DNA of 64,000 nucleotides from Montanilutibacter psychrotolerans (GTDB lineage: Bacteria; Pseudomonadota; Gammaproteobacteria; Xanthomonadales; Xanthomonadaceae). The notes beneath the pieces are model-generated. The model was not told the origin of the DNA. It did not search any database and worked only from the letters and a program-made list of their open reading frames with translations. Below, piece after piece: positions 55,332 to 64,000 of this stretch. Location of the stretch: NCBI RefSeq assembly GCF_003719825.1, contig NZ_RIBS01000007.1:1-64000 (forward strand), in the 5' to 3' direction. The position numbers and the translations under genes were made by a program. Position 1 is the stretch's first letter. Each line of letters begins with the position of its first letter.

Positions 55332-56147
55332 TCAGCGTCGCGGCAGTTGCTGCAACGGATCGACCGGCTTGCCGTTGTACCGGACCTCGAAATGCAGCAT
55401 GTCGCGCGAGGCGCCGCTGCGGCCCATCTCCGCGATCTGCTGACCGGCCTTGACCACCTGGCCCTCGTTGACCATGCGGCTGCGGTTGTGGCCGTACGCC
55501 GAAAGCCACTGGTCGTTGTGCTTGATGATGATCAACTCACCGTAGCCGACCAGGCCGGAACCGGAATACACCACCACGCCGTCACCGGCGGAACGCACCT
55601 GGGCGCCGCCGCGACCGGCGATGTCGATGCCCTGCCGGGTGGGGTCTCCGGAGACGAACCCGTTGACCATCTGGCCCTCGGCCGGCCACTGCCAGCGAAT
55701 GCCACTGCTGGCCGGAGCGGCAGGCGGTGTGGACGGACGCGTGGACGGCTGCGATGCAACGGGTGCGGCCGGCGTGGTGCCCGGGCGCGACGGCGCGGTG
55801 GCGGTGGACGACCCGCTGCTCGCACGCGGCGGCGGCGTCGCGTTGCCGTCCTGCGGATACAGGCGCAGGCGCTGGCCGGGGTAGATCGTGTACGGCGCGG
55901 CGAGTCGGTTCCACGACGCCAGGTCGAGCACGCTGACGCCGTTGCCGCTGGCGATCTTGTAGAGCGTGTCGCCGCGCTGCACCACGGTGCTGGCGCCGTA
56001 CTTCGGGGCCGACACGACCGTCGGCGCACGCGTGCCGCCGGTGACGGTGCCGGAACCGGTCTCGCGGACCACGGTGCTGGAACACGCCGCGAGTGCGGTG
56101 GCGATTGCCAGCGAAAGGAGGATGCGGGTGCGGGGGAGTTTGCTCAT
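55332..56147 (-). CDS. nlpD: NlpD-like LysM/LytM lipoprotein, catalytically degenerate
   Basis: A 271-residue lipoprotein: signal ending in LAAC, then a LysM peptidoglycan-binding domain (VVQRGDTLYKIASGNGVSVLDLASWN, residues 53-97), a Pro/Ser/Thr linker and a LytM/M23 domain (160-268). The M23 zinc ligands are partly lost: the first His is Arg (TRQGIDIA) and the HxH pair is M-x-H (DMLHFEVR). This is as in NlpD, which activates the amidase AmiC during division and does not cut peptidoglycan itself. The position after surE-pcm-yqaA supports the name. The start overlaps the yqaA stop by four bases. rpoS, the usual next gene, is absent here: the convergent M15-type gene occupies that place. Confidence 0.88.
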   Translation of the reverse strand: MSKLPRTRILLSLAIATALAACSSTVVRETGSGTVTGGTRAPTVVSAPKYGASTVVQRGDTLYKIASGNGVSVLDLASWNRLAAPYTIYPGQRLRLYPQDGNATPPPRASSGSSTATAPSRPGTTPAAPVASQPSTRPSTPPAAPASSGIRWQWPAEGQMVNGFVSGDPTRQGIDIAGRGGAQVRSAGDGVVVYSGSGLVGYGELIIIKHNDQWLSAYGHNRSRMVNEGQVVKAGQQIAEMGRSGASRDMLHFEVRYNGKPVDPLQQLPRR

Positions 56148-56761
56148 GCGCCTTGTTGTGCCTTCCATATCAGCCAAGCCAGACCAGCCAACAGCAATGC
56201 CATGGCCGCCCACCCGATCGGTTCGATGTAACGGCGCAGCGCCGCTTCGGCACGCTCGCCGCCAAGCCGGATCGCCAGCGCGATGAGGTAGACGCGCTTG
56301 CCGCGACCCACCGCCATGCTGGCAAGGAAAGGTAGCAGCGGCACGCCGACGATGCCCGAAGCCCAGGTGAATATCTTCAGCGGGATCGGTGTGAAGCCCG
56401 CCAGCACCAGCAGCCAGAACGCCTGCCACGGCGAACGCGCGGCAATCTCGCGCAGCTGCGTCACCTGCGCCTCGATGCGATCGATCCAGCCAAGCATTTC
56501 GAACAGCGGCTTCACCAGCTCGAACGCGTAGTGACCCAGCAGGTAGCCCAGCACCGCGCCGAACAGTGACCCGCCCAGGCTCAGGCTGGCGAACCAGAAG
56601 CCGCGCCGCGGTTGCGACAGTGCCATCGGTGCCAGCATCACTTCCGGCGGGACCGGGAATACCACGGCCTCGGCGAAGCTCAGGCCGGTCAGCAATGCTG
56701 GCGCATGCCGATGACGGGCCCAGACCAGGGCGCGCTCGTAAAACGGTCCGAATAACTTCAA
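56144..56761 (-). CDS. YqaA/DedA-related membrane protein
   Basis: A 205-residue inner-membrane protein of the SNARE-associated/DedA-like family (YqaA branch). The first loop has LLTGLSFAEAVVFPVPPEVMLAPMAL, and the following helix LGGSLFGAVLGYLLGHYAFE is typical. A re-entrant segment with FTPIPLKIFTWASGIVGVPLLPFL follows, and three to four further helices complete it. DedA relatives are lipid or undecaprenyl-phosphate transporters; this member is untested. It lies 9 bases after pcm and overlaps nlpD by four bases. Confidence 0.87.
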   Translation of the reverse strand: MKLFGPFYERALVWARHRHAPALLTGLSFAEAVVFPVPPEVMLAPMALSQPRRGFWFASLSLGGSLFGAVLGYLLGHYAFELVKPLFEMLGWIDRIEAQVTQLREIAARSPWQAFWLLVLAGFTPIPLKIFTWASGIVGVPLLPFLASMAVGRGKRVYLIALAIRLGGERAEAALRRYIEPIGWAAMALLLAGLAWLIWKAQQGA

Positions 56762-56770
56762 GCGATGTCC

Positions 56771-57448
56771 TCAGTCGATCAGGCCGGACAGCAAGGGCAC
56801 GAACACCACCGGCGCCAGTACCTGCTGGCTCACGTTGCCGTCGGCATCCTTGAGCAACCTGACGAGGGATTGTGACGAACTGCCACCGACCGGCGCGATC
56901 AGGCTGCCGCCGGGAGCGAGCTGTGCGGTCAGTGCATCGACCAGTGCCGGCGCGGCGGCGGTGACGATGATCGCGTCGAACGGGCCGTTCTCGGGCCAGC
57001 CGATGCGGCCGTCGTCGTGTTTGCTGCGGATGTTCATGCCGAGCTGGCGGAACCGCTTGCGCGCGACGCGCAGCAACTCGCCGATGCGCTCAACGGTGTG
57101 TACCTCGAGCCCGAGCGCGGCGAGGATGGCGGCCTGGTAGCCCGAGCCGGTGCCGATCTCCAGGACCTTGCTGGGCTGCGTCTGCAGCAGCGACTCGGTC
57201 ATGCGCGCGACCACCCAGGGCTGGGAGATGGTCTGGCCGTGGCCGATCGGCAGCGCGGTGTCCTCGTAGGCACGCATCGCCAGCGCTTCGTCGACAAACA
57301 GGTGCCGCGGGACGGTGCGGATGGCGTTGAGCACGCGCTCGTCGGCGATGCCGTGGTCGCGCAGGCGCTCGACCAGGCGGTCGCGCACGCGCTGCGATGT
57401 CAAACCCGAGCCGATCGCCTCGGGTTGCAGGCGCATGCGCAGGCTCAT
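56771..57448 (-). CDS. pcm: protein-L-isoaspartate O-methyltransferase
   Basis: Pcm (225 residues) methylates isoaspartyl residues so damaged proteins can be repaired. The PCMT pattern is clear: [21 protein letters not shown], the SAM-binding [18 protein letters not shown], and [25 protein letters not shown]. Start ATG 57448 overlaps the surE stop (57445-57448), so the two repair/stationary-phase enzymes are translationally coupled. Length is typical. Confidence 0.97.
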   Translation of the reverse strand: MSLRMRLQPEAIGSGLTSQRVRDRLVERLRDHGIADERVLNAIRTVPRHLFVDEALAMRAYEDTALPIGHGQTISQPWVVARMTESLLQTQPSKVLEIGTGSGYQAAILAALGLEVHTVERIGELLRVARKRFRQLGMNIRSKHDDGRIGWPENGPFDAIIVTAAAPALVDALTAQLAPGGSLIAPVGGSSSQSLVRLLKDADGNVSQQVLAPVVFVPLLSGLID

Positions 57449-58239
57449 GGCGCCACTCCGTCGGCCTGCGGCTGCAGCGATGCGGCGAGTCCGCCGACCC
57501 AGCTGGCGACCTGCTCGAGTGCCTGGTAGCGCGTCAGGTCGACCTTGATCGGCGTGATCGAGATGTGGCCGTTGCGCACGGAATGGAAATCGGTGCCGGG
57601 GCCGGCGTCCTGTTCGGGACCGGCCGCGCCGATCCACCACCACTGGCGGCCGCGCGGGTCGGTCTGCGGGACGCAGGCTTCGGCGCGATGGCGGTTGCCC
57701 AGCCGGGCGACTTCGAAGCCGGCGATGTCGCCCCACGGACGGTCGGGCACGTTGACGTTGAGGATGGTGTCGGCCGGCAGCGGATCGGTGCGCAGCCTGG
57801 CGATGATCTCGACCGCCGCGCGCGCGGCGGTTTCGTAGTGCCGGCCCACGTGGTCGGCGGTGGCCAGCGACACGGCCACCGCGGGCAGGCCGAGGAAGCG
57901 CCCTTCCATGGCCGCGGCGACGGTCCCGGAATAGATCACGTCGTCGCCGAGGTTGGCGGTGTTGTTGATGCCCGACACCACGATGTCGGGTTCGACATCG
58001 AGCATGCCGGTGATCGCCACGTGCACGCAGTCGGTCGGGGTGCCAAACACGCGCCAGGTTGCCGCGTCCTGCTGCACCACCCGCACCGGCATGTCGAGCG
58101 TCAGCGAGTTGCTCGCGCCGGAACGGTCGCGGTCGGGCGCGACTACCAGCACCTCGTGGCCGGCGGCACGCAGGCCTTCGGCGAGGATGCGGATGCCGGG
58201 GGCGTCGACGCCGTCATCGTTGCTGACCAGAACTCGCAT
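57445..58239 (-). CDS. surE: 5'/3'-nucleotidase SurE
   Basis: SurE (264 residues) dephosphorylates nucleoside 5'- and 3'-monophosphates and short polyphosphate. It begins [16 protein letters not shown] with the metal-binding ND pair, then [42 protein letters not shown] and the NVNVPD loop. ATG 58239 is the only family-like start. First gene of surE-pcm-yqaA-nlpD; a TATCAT -10-like element on the minus strand at about 58370-58376 could be its promoter. Confidence 0.97.
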   Translation of the reverse strand: MRVLVSNDDGVDAPGIRILAEGLRAAGHEVLVVAPDRDRSGASNSLTLDMPVRVVQQDAATWRVFGTPTDCVHVAITGMLDVEPDIVVSGINNTANLGDDVIYSGTVAAAMEGRFLGLPAVAVSLATADHVGRHYETAARAAVEIIARLRTDPLPADTILNVNVPDRPWGDIAGFEVARLGNRHRAEACVPQTDPRGRQWWWIGAAGPEQDAGPGTDFHSVRNGHISITPIKVDLTRYQALEQVASWVGGLAASLQPQADGVAP

Positions 58240-58480
58240 GGTTTCCCTAGATGGCTTCCGCGGGAATGACTTCCGAACGGAGTGGAGTGCCCGGTACCGA
58301 CGCGGTGCGGGCGGGGGTTTCGGGGCATGGCAGGCTTGCGCCACCACCGCGACGATCGCGGCGACAACCATGATAGCCGATGGCGGTTTCGCGCCCGCCA
58401 GAGCGCGCGCAATCGTGCGCCACGCCCGTGTCGCGGACGTCCGCGCTTGCCAGCGTCGGTGGCGGCGCTAGGCTGTGACG

Positions 58481-59035
58481 ATGGTTGATGACAACGACGA
58501 TGACGCCGAGCTGTTCCGTTCCGCGGTGGGTCCGGTGCGACGCATCCAGGCGCCCGCGCCGCCGCCGACCGCTCCGCGGCCCCGGCCGCGAGCGGGCATG
58601 GCCGAGCGCGACGACGCCGCGGCACGCGAGGCATTCCGGCATGCGCTGGATGCCAGCCTGCTGGAGGCGGGCGACGCGCTGGTCTATCGCAGCGAGCGTC
58701 TCTCGCCGCGTGCCTGGCAACGGCTTCGACGCGGCGAGATTGCCGCGCAGGACGAACTGGACCTGCACGGCGCGGGCGTGCGCGAAGGCGAAGCGCTGCT
58801 GCGCGCGTTCATCCACGACGCCCACCATCGCGGCCTGGGCTGCGTGCGGGTGATCCACGGCAAGGGATTGCACGCCGGCGAATGCGTTGCCAGCAGCGGC
58901 GTGCCGGTGCTCAAGAACCTGGTCGACCGTCTCCTGCGCCAACGCGCGGACGTGGTCGCCTTCCACTCCGCGCCCGCCTCTCAAGGCGGGACGGGGGCGG
59001 TGCTGGTGCTGCTCGCGCCGCCGAAACGGCGCTGA
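58481..59035 (+). CDS. Smr-domain DNA/RNA nuclease-like protein
   Basis: A 184-residue protein with an acidic/Pro-rich N-terminal half (DDNDDDAELF..., APAPPPTAPRPRPRAG) and a C-terminal Smr domain (about 90-180). The two core motifs are present: LDLHGAGVREGEALLRAFI and VRVIHGKGLHAGE, with the final GAVLVLLAP strand. Stand-alone Smr proteins (YdaL/SmrA/SmrB class) cleave DNA or collided-ribosome mRNA; which applies here is unknown. ATG 58481 is preferred to the GTG two codons upstream. It is divergent from surE and converges with the small lipoprotein gene 6 bases away. Confidence 0.9.
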   Translation: MVDDNDDDAELFRSAVGPVRRIQAPAPPPTAPRPRPRAGMAERDDAAAREAFRHALDASLLEAGDALVYRSERLSPRAWQRLRRGEIAAQDELDLHGAGVREGEALLRAFIHDAHHRGLGCVRVIHGKGLHAGECVASSGVPVLKNLVDRLLRQRADVVAFHSAPASQGGTGAVLVLLAPPKRR

Positions 59036-59041
59036 GCAGGA

Positions 59042-59275
59042 TCAGTCGTCGTCCTCTTCGGACTCCATCGGACGGCGCGGGGTGTTGACCCATACCACGT
59101 CGATACCGCGGCGGCGCGCGATGCGCTCGACGGCGGCGATGTAGGCCTCGTCCTGGTCCATCAACGACGGCGTGTGCGGCGGCGGTACGAACGCGTCGCG
59201 ATCGCTGGTGCTGGCGCACGCGGCGAGGCCGAGAACGGACAGCGACAGCACGGTGATACGAAGGCTGGCTTTCAT
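59042..59275 (-). CDS. small lipoprotein of unknown function
   Basis: A 77-residue precursor: MKASLRITVLSLSVLGLAAC is a lipoprotein signal peptide with lipobox LAAC (Cys 20). The mature 58 residues have PPPHTPSLMDQDEAYIAAVERIARRRGI, a probable helix, and end in acidic EEDDD. The upstream ten-codon extension lacks signal features, so ATG 59275 is used. No domain is recognised. The 361 bases between it and truD (59276-59636) contain no gene I can support. Confidence 0.72.
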   Translation of the reverse strand: MKASLRITVLSLSVLGLAACASTSDRDAFVPPPHTPSLMDQDEAYIAAVERIARRRGIDVVWVNTPRRPMESEEDDD

Positions 59276-59636
59276 GGCAGCGGCTCCGATTGGGAATGCG
59301 CCCATCGCATTCCATCCGCCCTGCGATTTCGCGGGGCTTCCTTCGGCTTATACGCCCGCGTCAAGCGGTCACCAGTGCCAGCGGATCGCTTCCGACGAAC
59401 GGTGGAAAACACCGTCACCGTGGAACATCCGCGCCATCTCGCTTGTGGCAAGACAACCCGGCACGACACGGTTTCCGCCTGCGCGGGCATCGTTCAGCCA
59501 GGCACGTTGCGGGTCTGGAACGGTTGACGCGGGTAGCGGCCCGGGCCATCCCGGAGACGCTTCGGAGGGAAACGCCCCTGTCGCCCGTGGACCTCACGCG
59601 GATGCGCCCGGCCCGCCCGGTGGGCGGGCGGTGGAT
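59276..59636. other. intergenic region between truD and the small lipoprotein gene
   Basis: These 361 bases hold no convincing gene. A GCCCGCC / GGGCGGGC hairpin just past the truD stop may act as a weak terminator; the rest should include the lipoprotein promoter. Confidence 0.45.
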
Positions 59637-60707
59637 TCAGGCAGACCAGCGCATCGGCGTCGGGGCCGTCGTCGCGCCCAGTTCGTCGAGCACGACCGTG
59701 GCGTAGCTGCCGGCCGGCAGCCGGAAGGCAAGCTCCAGCGCGCCGTCGTCGAGCCAACGCCACGCCAGGTCCTGCGCGCGCAAGCGCAGCGAGCGGCGCT
59801 CCTGATTGAGCCCGGCCGCCTCCAGGCCTTGGCACAGCGCCTGCTCTCCATCGCCCGCCAGCGCGGCCAGCTCCAGTTCGGCGGCGGCGTCGCGGCTGCG
59901 CAGCTCGCCGCGCCCCCACAGTGGCCCGCTGGGGTGGATATCGAACGCCGCAAGCCGCTGCGCCAGCGCCTGCGTGAAAGGCTCGGGACCAAACACGCTG
60001 CGATTGCCGTCCAGTGCCCACACCTCGCCTTCCAGGCCGCGGTCCCAGGCGCCGGCGGCAACTCGTGCAGCCAGCACCTGGTTGAACAGCTGCGAGCGCG
60101 CCGCCGACAGCAGAATGCTGCGCTGCTCGCGACGCATCCGCCGCCCGGCGAACATCGCCAGCGCGTTGGCCACGTTGTCGCCGTCGCGGCCGAAGCGCTG
60201 CTCGCCGAAGTAGTTGGGGACGCCACGGGCGGCGATCGCCTGCAGCCGTGCCTCGATGGCCGCACGGTCGCCGTCGATCCCGCGCAGTACCAGCACGAAG
60301 CGGTTGCCGGCCAGCGCGCCACGCGGCAGCTTCTTCGCGTGCCAGGTGTGCTCGAGCACCTTGAGCTCGTCGTCTTGAAGCGCCGCCAGGTCGGGCGCGA
60401 TCCGCTTGGGCAGGTGCACGCTGATGCGCTGGCGCGTGACCGCGTGGCGATCCTTCAAGCCGGCATAGCCAATCGCCACCTCGCCCACGCCGGCCCATTG
60501 CGCGATGCGCTTGGCCGCGAACGCGGTGTTCATGCCGCGCTTCTCGATCGTCAGCAACAGGTGCTCGCCGCTGCCGGTCGGCTCGAAGCCGGGCACTTCC
60601 TCGACCAGGAAGTCCTCCGCCGTGGTGCGGATCTTCGCCGTCAGCACCGGCGCGCCGTGCGCGCGCGCCAAGCCCGCAGCGAGGCTGTCGTCGCCGACCG
60701 CGCTCAC
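59637..60707 (-). CDS. truD: tRNA pseudouridine(13) synthase TruD
   Basis: TruD (356 residues) makes pseudouridine 13 in tRNA-Glu. The catalytic Asp is D86 in [14 protein letters not shown]; other conserved parts are [46 protein letters not shown] and a TRUD insertion domain (about 155-300). ATG 60707 overlaps the ispF stop (60704-60707). Order ispD-(unknown)-ispF-truD is typical; surE normally follows directly, but here two other genes intervene. Confidence 0.96.
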   Translation of the reverse strand: MSAVGDDSLAAGLARAHGAPVLTAKIRTTAEDFLVEEVPGFEPTGSGEHLLLTIEKRGMNTAFAAKRIAQWAGVGEVAIGYAGLKDRHAVTRQRISVHLPKRIAPDLAALQDDELKVLEHTWHAKKLPRGALAGNRFVLVLRGIDGDRAAIEARLQAIAARGVPNYFGEQRFGRDGDNVANALAMFAGRRMRREQRSILLSAARSQLFNQVLAARVAAGAWDRGLEGEVWALDGNRSVFGPEPFTQALAQRLAAFDIHPSGPLWGRGELRSRDAAAELELAALAGDGEQALCQGLEAAGLNQERRSLRLRAQDLAWRWLDDGALELAFRLPAGSYATVVLDELGATTAPTPMRWSA

Positions 60708-61186
60708 GCCGACACCAGCAGGCAGACTGCCATCGCCGCGATGCCTTCACCACGACCGGTGAAGCCCAGCGTTTCGGTGGTGGTGGCCTTGATGCTGACC
60801 GCGTCGAGCGCGATACCCAGTTCGGCAGACAGGCATTCGCGCATCGCCTGCGCGTGCGGACCGACCTTGGGGCGTTCGCAGATCACGGTGATGTCGGCAT
60901 TGCCGACCTTCCAGCCGCGCTGCCCGATCAACGCGTTGCAGTGGCGCAGGAACGCGCGGCTGTCCGCGCCGCGCCACCGTTCGTCGCTGGGCGGGAAATG
61001 CTGGCCGATGTCGCCCAGCGCCAGGGCGCCGAGCATCGCATCGCACAGGGCGTGGATCGCGACGTCACCGTCCGAGTGGGCGACGATGCCGCGCCCGTGC
61101 GGCACGCGCACGCCGGCAAGCATCACGTGGTCGCCGTCGCCGAATGCGTGGACGTCGTAGCCCTGGCCAATGCGGACCATGCTCAC
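60704..61186 (-). CDS. ispF: 2-C-methyl-D-erythritol 2,4-cyclodiphosphate synthase
   Basis: IspF (160 residues) performs the cyclisation step of the methylerythritol phosphate isoprenoid pathway. [11 protein letters not shown] carries the metal-binding D and [36 protein letters not shown] is the signature, and [24 protein letters not shown] the C-terminal block. It overlaps truD downstream and the unknown gene upstream by four bases each. Confidence 0.97.
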   Translation of the reverse strand: MSMVRIGQGYDVHAFGDGDHVMLAGVRVPHGRGIVAHSDGDVAIHALCDAMLGALALGDIGQHFPPSDERWRGADSRAFLRHCNALIGQRGWKVGNADITVICERPKVGPHAQAMRECLSAELGIALDAVSIKATTTETLGFTGRGEGIAAMAVCLLVSA

Positions 61187-61662
61187 GATCCGGGACCGTC
61201 CACGGAGGGCTGCGGCGATTCAACCAGTTGCTTGAACTTTTCCTTGTCCACGTGCTGGCTCATGTTCTGGATCGCCGCGGTGACATCGGGATGCCCGAAC
61301 ACCTGCTGGCCGGCAAGCTGGCCCAGTGCCTCGAAGGCGGTACCGATGGCATCACCGCCTTCCTGAGCGAGTGACGCCCGGGTTTGGCCCAGGCAGTCCT
61401 CGGTGAGCAGGCGCGTGAACGTCGCCGCGACCCGGCGGTCCAGTGCATCGACCTGCCCGGCCGGCAGCTCCGGCAGTTGCTCCAGCGCCGGATGCCGAGT
61501 GACCGCGGTGAACATCCACTTCACCAGTTGTTCCTTGTCGTCCGGACTGGCCGATGCGGCCAGGCATTGCGACAACCCCTCGCCCGCCGTGCCGGCATTC
61601 ACCGCCTGCAACGGCGCGATCGCCAGCCCGGCCAGCAGCCAGGCGGCACCTGTCATTTTCAT
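61183..61662 (-). CDS. exported protein of unknown function inside the ispD-ispF operon
   Basis: A 159-residue protein with a signal peptide ([23 protein letters not shown]). The mature part is helical, with two Cys (LSQCLAA and TEDCLGQ) that may form a disulfide, [19 protein letters not shown], and [29 protein letters not shown]. No domain is recognised. ATG 61662 overlaps the ispD stop (61659-61662) and its own stop overlaps ispF (61183-61186), so it is translated together with two isoprenoid enzymes although it should be periplasmic. Confidence 0.78.
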   Translation of the reverse strand: MKMTGAAWLLAGLAIAPLQAVNAGTAGEGLSQCLAASASPDDKEQLVKWMFTAVTRHPALEQLPELPAGQVDALDRRVAATFTRLLTEDCLGQTRASLAQEGGDAIGTAFEALGQLAGQQVFGHPDVTAAIQNMSQHVDKEKFKQLVESPQPSVDGPGS

Positions 61663-62396
61663 CCCCGTTCCCCTGCGGCATCGACGCCGCGTCGCTGCAA
61701 AAGAAATTCCATCAACGCCAGGTCTGCCGGCGTCGTGACCTTGAGGTTGTCTTCGCGGCCTTCGACCAGTTTCGGTCGCGCGCCACGGCGCTCCATCGCC
61801 ATCGCCTCGTCGGTGACCAGCGCCCCGTCGGCGCGAGCCTGGCGCAGTGCCGCCGCCAGCGCATCCCGGCGGAATGCCTGCGGCGTCAGCGCGCGCCACA
61901 GCCGTTCGCGCGGCTCGGTCGCGGCGATGCGCGCATCGGCATCGGCGCGTTTGAGAGTGTCGCGGACCGGCGCGGCGAGGATGGCGCCATCGGCGCTGGC
62001 GGCGGCCGCCTCGATCAACCGGGCCACGTCATCGGTGCGCAGGTTGGGGCGTGCCGCGTCGTGCACCAGCACCAAGGCGTCGGCGGGCACGGAGGCGGGA
62101 AGCGCGTCGAGCGCCGCCAGCACCGAGTCCGCGCGCTCGCCACCGCCGATGCAACGCAGCACCGGCTTGCCCAGACGCTCGGTCCAGCCCGGCCAAAGCG
62201 CGTCGTCAGCGGCCAGCGCCACCATCGCACCGACCACCCGCGGGTGCGCGAGCAGGGCATCGAGTGCGTGCGCGATCAGCGGCTGGCCGTCGATGCACAG
62301 GTACTGCTTGGGGATCTCACCGCCAAAGCGGCTGCCGCGGCCGGCGGCCGGGATGACGACCCAGATGCCGGCCGGTGTGCCGTCGGGTGTGCTCAC
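61659..62396 (-). CDS. ispD: 2-C-methyl-D-erythritol 4-phosphate cytidylyltransferase
   Basis: IspD (245 residues) transfers CMP from CTP to methylerythritol phosphate. The nucleotide-binding loop is [51 protein letters not shown] and [36 protein letters not shown] are the signature blocks. ATG 62396 overlaps the ftsB stop (62393-62396). Part of the coupled string ftsB-ispD-unknown-ispF-truD. Confidence 0.97.
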   Translation of the reverse strand: MSTPDGTPAGIWVVIPAAGRGSRFGGEIPKQYLCIDGQPLIAHALDALLAHPRVVGAMVALAADDALWPGWTERLGKPVLRCIGGGERADSVLAALDALPASVPADALVLVHDAARPNLRTDDVARLIEAAAASADGAILAAPVRDTLKRADADARIAATEPRERLWRALTPQAFRRDALAAALRQARADGALVTDEAMAMERRGARPKLVEGREDNLKVTTPADLALMEFLLQRRGVDAAGERG

Positions 62397-62941
62397 GGCT
62401 GGGGATCGCCGCTGTGGGGTGCGTCGCTGTCGGGTGTGCCGGTGGCCGTGTTGTTGGTCGACACGTCGCCTGCGGACAATCCGCCCGTCGGACCCGCATC
62501 CACCGGACCATCGCCGGAACGCGCATCGCTGGCGGGCGCCTCGGCGATGGACGCGCCGGTGACGGGCGCATCGCCGCTGTAGGCCACCTCGGCAGGTACA
62601 TCGACCACCCCTGCCTCGCCTGCAGGCGCCGTGAGCGAGGGCGAACGATTTGTCACCGCCGGCGCCTCGACCACGCGGTAGAAGGTCTCGCCCGGCTTGA
62701 TCATGCCCAGCTCGCTGCGTGCCCGTTCCTCGACCGCTTCTTCACCGGACTTGAGGTCTTCGACCTCGGCGGCCAGCGCGTCGTTGCGCTGTTGCAGACC
62801 CGCGTTGTCGCGGGTCTGCAGGCGCACCTGGTCACGCAGCGCGGCGACGGCGAGATCACCGCCCTCGCCAAACCACAGCCGGTACTGCAGGGCCGCGAAC
62901 AACGCGGCCAGCACCACCAGCAGCAGCAACCTCCAGCGCAT
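62393..62941 (-). CDS. ftsB: cell division protein FtsB with a long acidic C-terminal tail
   Basis: FtsB (182 residues) is a bitopic divisome protein that works with FtsL and FtsQ. The N-terminal helix [25 protein letters not shown] is followed by the periplasmic coiled coil ([32 protein letters not shown]) and the [21 protein letters not shown] motif, all standard. The core ends near residue 95. About 85 extra residues, rich in Ala, Gly, Ser, Asp and Pro, follow, with repeated SGDxPVTGAS/DGPVDAG-like segments and few large residues. E. coli FtsB has 103 residues in all, so the tail is unusual. It begins 18 bases after eno. Confidence 0.93.
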   Translation of the reverse strand: MRWRLLLLVVLAALFAALQYRLWFGEGGDLAVAALRDQVRLQTRDNAGLQQRNDALAAEVEDLKSGEEAVEERARSELGMIKPGETFYRVVEAPAVTNRSPSLTAPAGEAGVVDVPAEVAYSGDAPVTGASIAEAPASDARSGDGPVDAGPTGGLSAGDVSTNNTATGTPDSDAPHSGDPQP

Positions 62942-62959
62942 GCGCGTGTTGCGCCCGGC

Positions 62960-64000
<1,041 letters not shown>

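Overview
This 64 kb window is a GC-rich chromosomal segment of a gammaproteobacterium. Gene content and order (minC-minD-minE; yhbY/rlmE-ftsH-folP; miaA-hfq-hflX-hflK-hflC-purA; eno-ftsB-ispD-ispF-truD; surE-pcm-yqaA-nlpD) and the style of the proteins point to the Xanthomonadaceae/Lysobacteraceae, most like Lysobacter. This is inferred from recognition, not from a database search. No rRNA, tRNA, CRISPR array, prophage or insertion sequence was seen.

Layout. 0-15.6 kb: a REPIN-like repeat, a membrane SRPBCC-domain protein, a histidine kinase/response regulator pair (minus strand), the cell-division operon GNAT-minC-minD-minE, an HExxH protein of unknown function, an M2 peptidase lipoprotein, a Rieske oxygenase followed by an APC transporter, an FG-GAP repeat secreted protein and a Bcr/CflA drug exporter. 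15.6-22.3 kb: a large secreted SBBP/FG-GAP protein, then a tandem glycine riboswitch controlling gcvP. 22.3-28.5 kb: a CzcI/CzcC/CzcB/CzcA-like heavy-metal efflux operon. 28.6-39.6 kb: an FMN reductase, a DUF2946/TonB-receptor/PepSY metal-uptake operon, a universal stress protein, a VOC protein, an M1 aminopeptidase, a secreted alpha/beta hydrolase and a small membrane protein. 39.6-46.7 kb: a second REPIN-like element, purA, hflC, hflK, hflX, hfq, miaA. 46.7-50.1 kb: an accessory block with putP, an ExbD-like gene bracketed by DnaA-box repeats, and a ParE/Phd toxin-antitoxin pair. 50.1-58.2 kb: folP, a tiny membrane protein, ftsH, rlmE, yhbY, a Mth938-domain protein, an M15-type peptidase lipoprotein, nlpD, yqaA, pcm, surE. 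58.4-64 kb: an Smr-domain gene, a small lipoprotein, truD, ispF, a secreted unknown, ispD, ftsB and the 3' part of eno.

How the genes work together. Much of the window is housekeeping in translationally coupled strings (4-base ATGA or GTGA overlaps): septum placement (MinCDE, FtsB), envelope quality control (FtsH with HflKC), RNA metabolism (Hfq, MiaA, TruD, RlmE, YhbY, HflX), isoprenoid precursor synthesis (IspD, IspF), folate, purine and glycine metabolism, and stationary-phase repair (SurE, Pcm). Metal handling is represented twice, by export (Czc-like) and uptake (TonB receptor/PepSY).

The most unusual signal is at 48.3-49.4 kb. Four tandem 119-bp units, plus a fifth inverted copy with exactly the same internal spacing, each carry three DnaA-box-like 9-mers. 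They surround a small ExbD-like gene that has lost the channel aspartate. This looks like a DnaA-binding (titration, reactivation or cryptic-origin) locus and is the best candidate here for an undescribed system. A second unusual signal is a two-palindrome composite element found in inverted orientation at both 0.1 kb and 39.7 kb.
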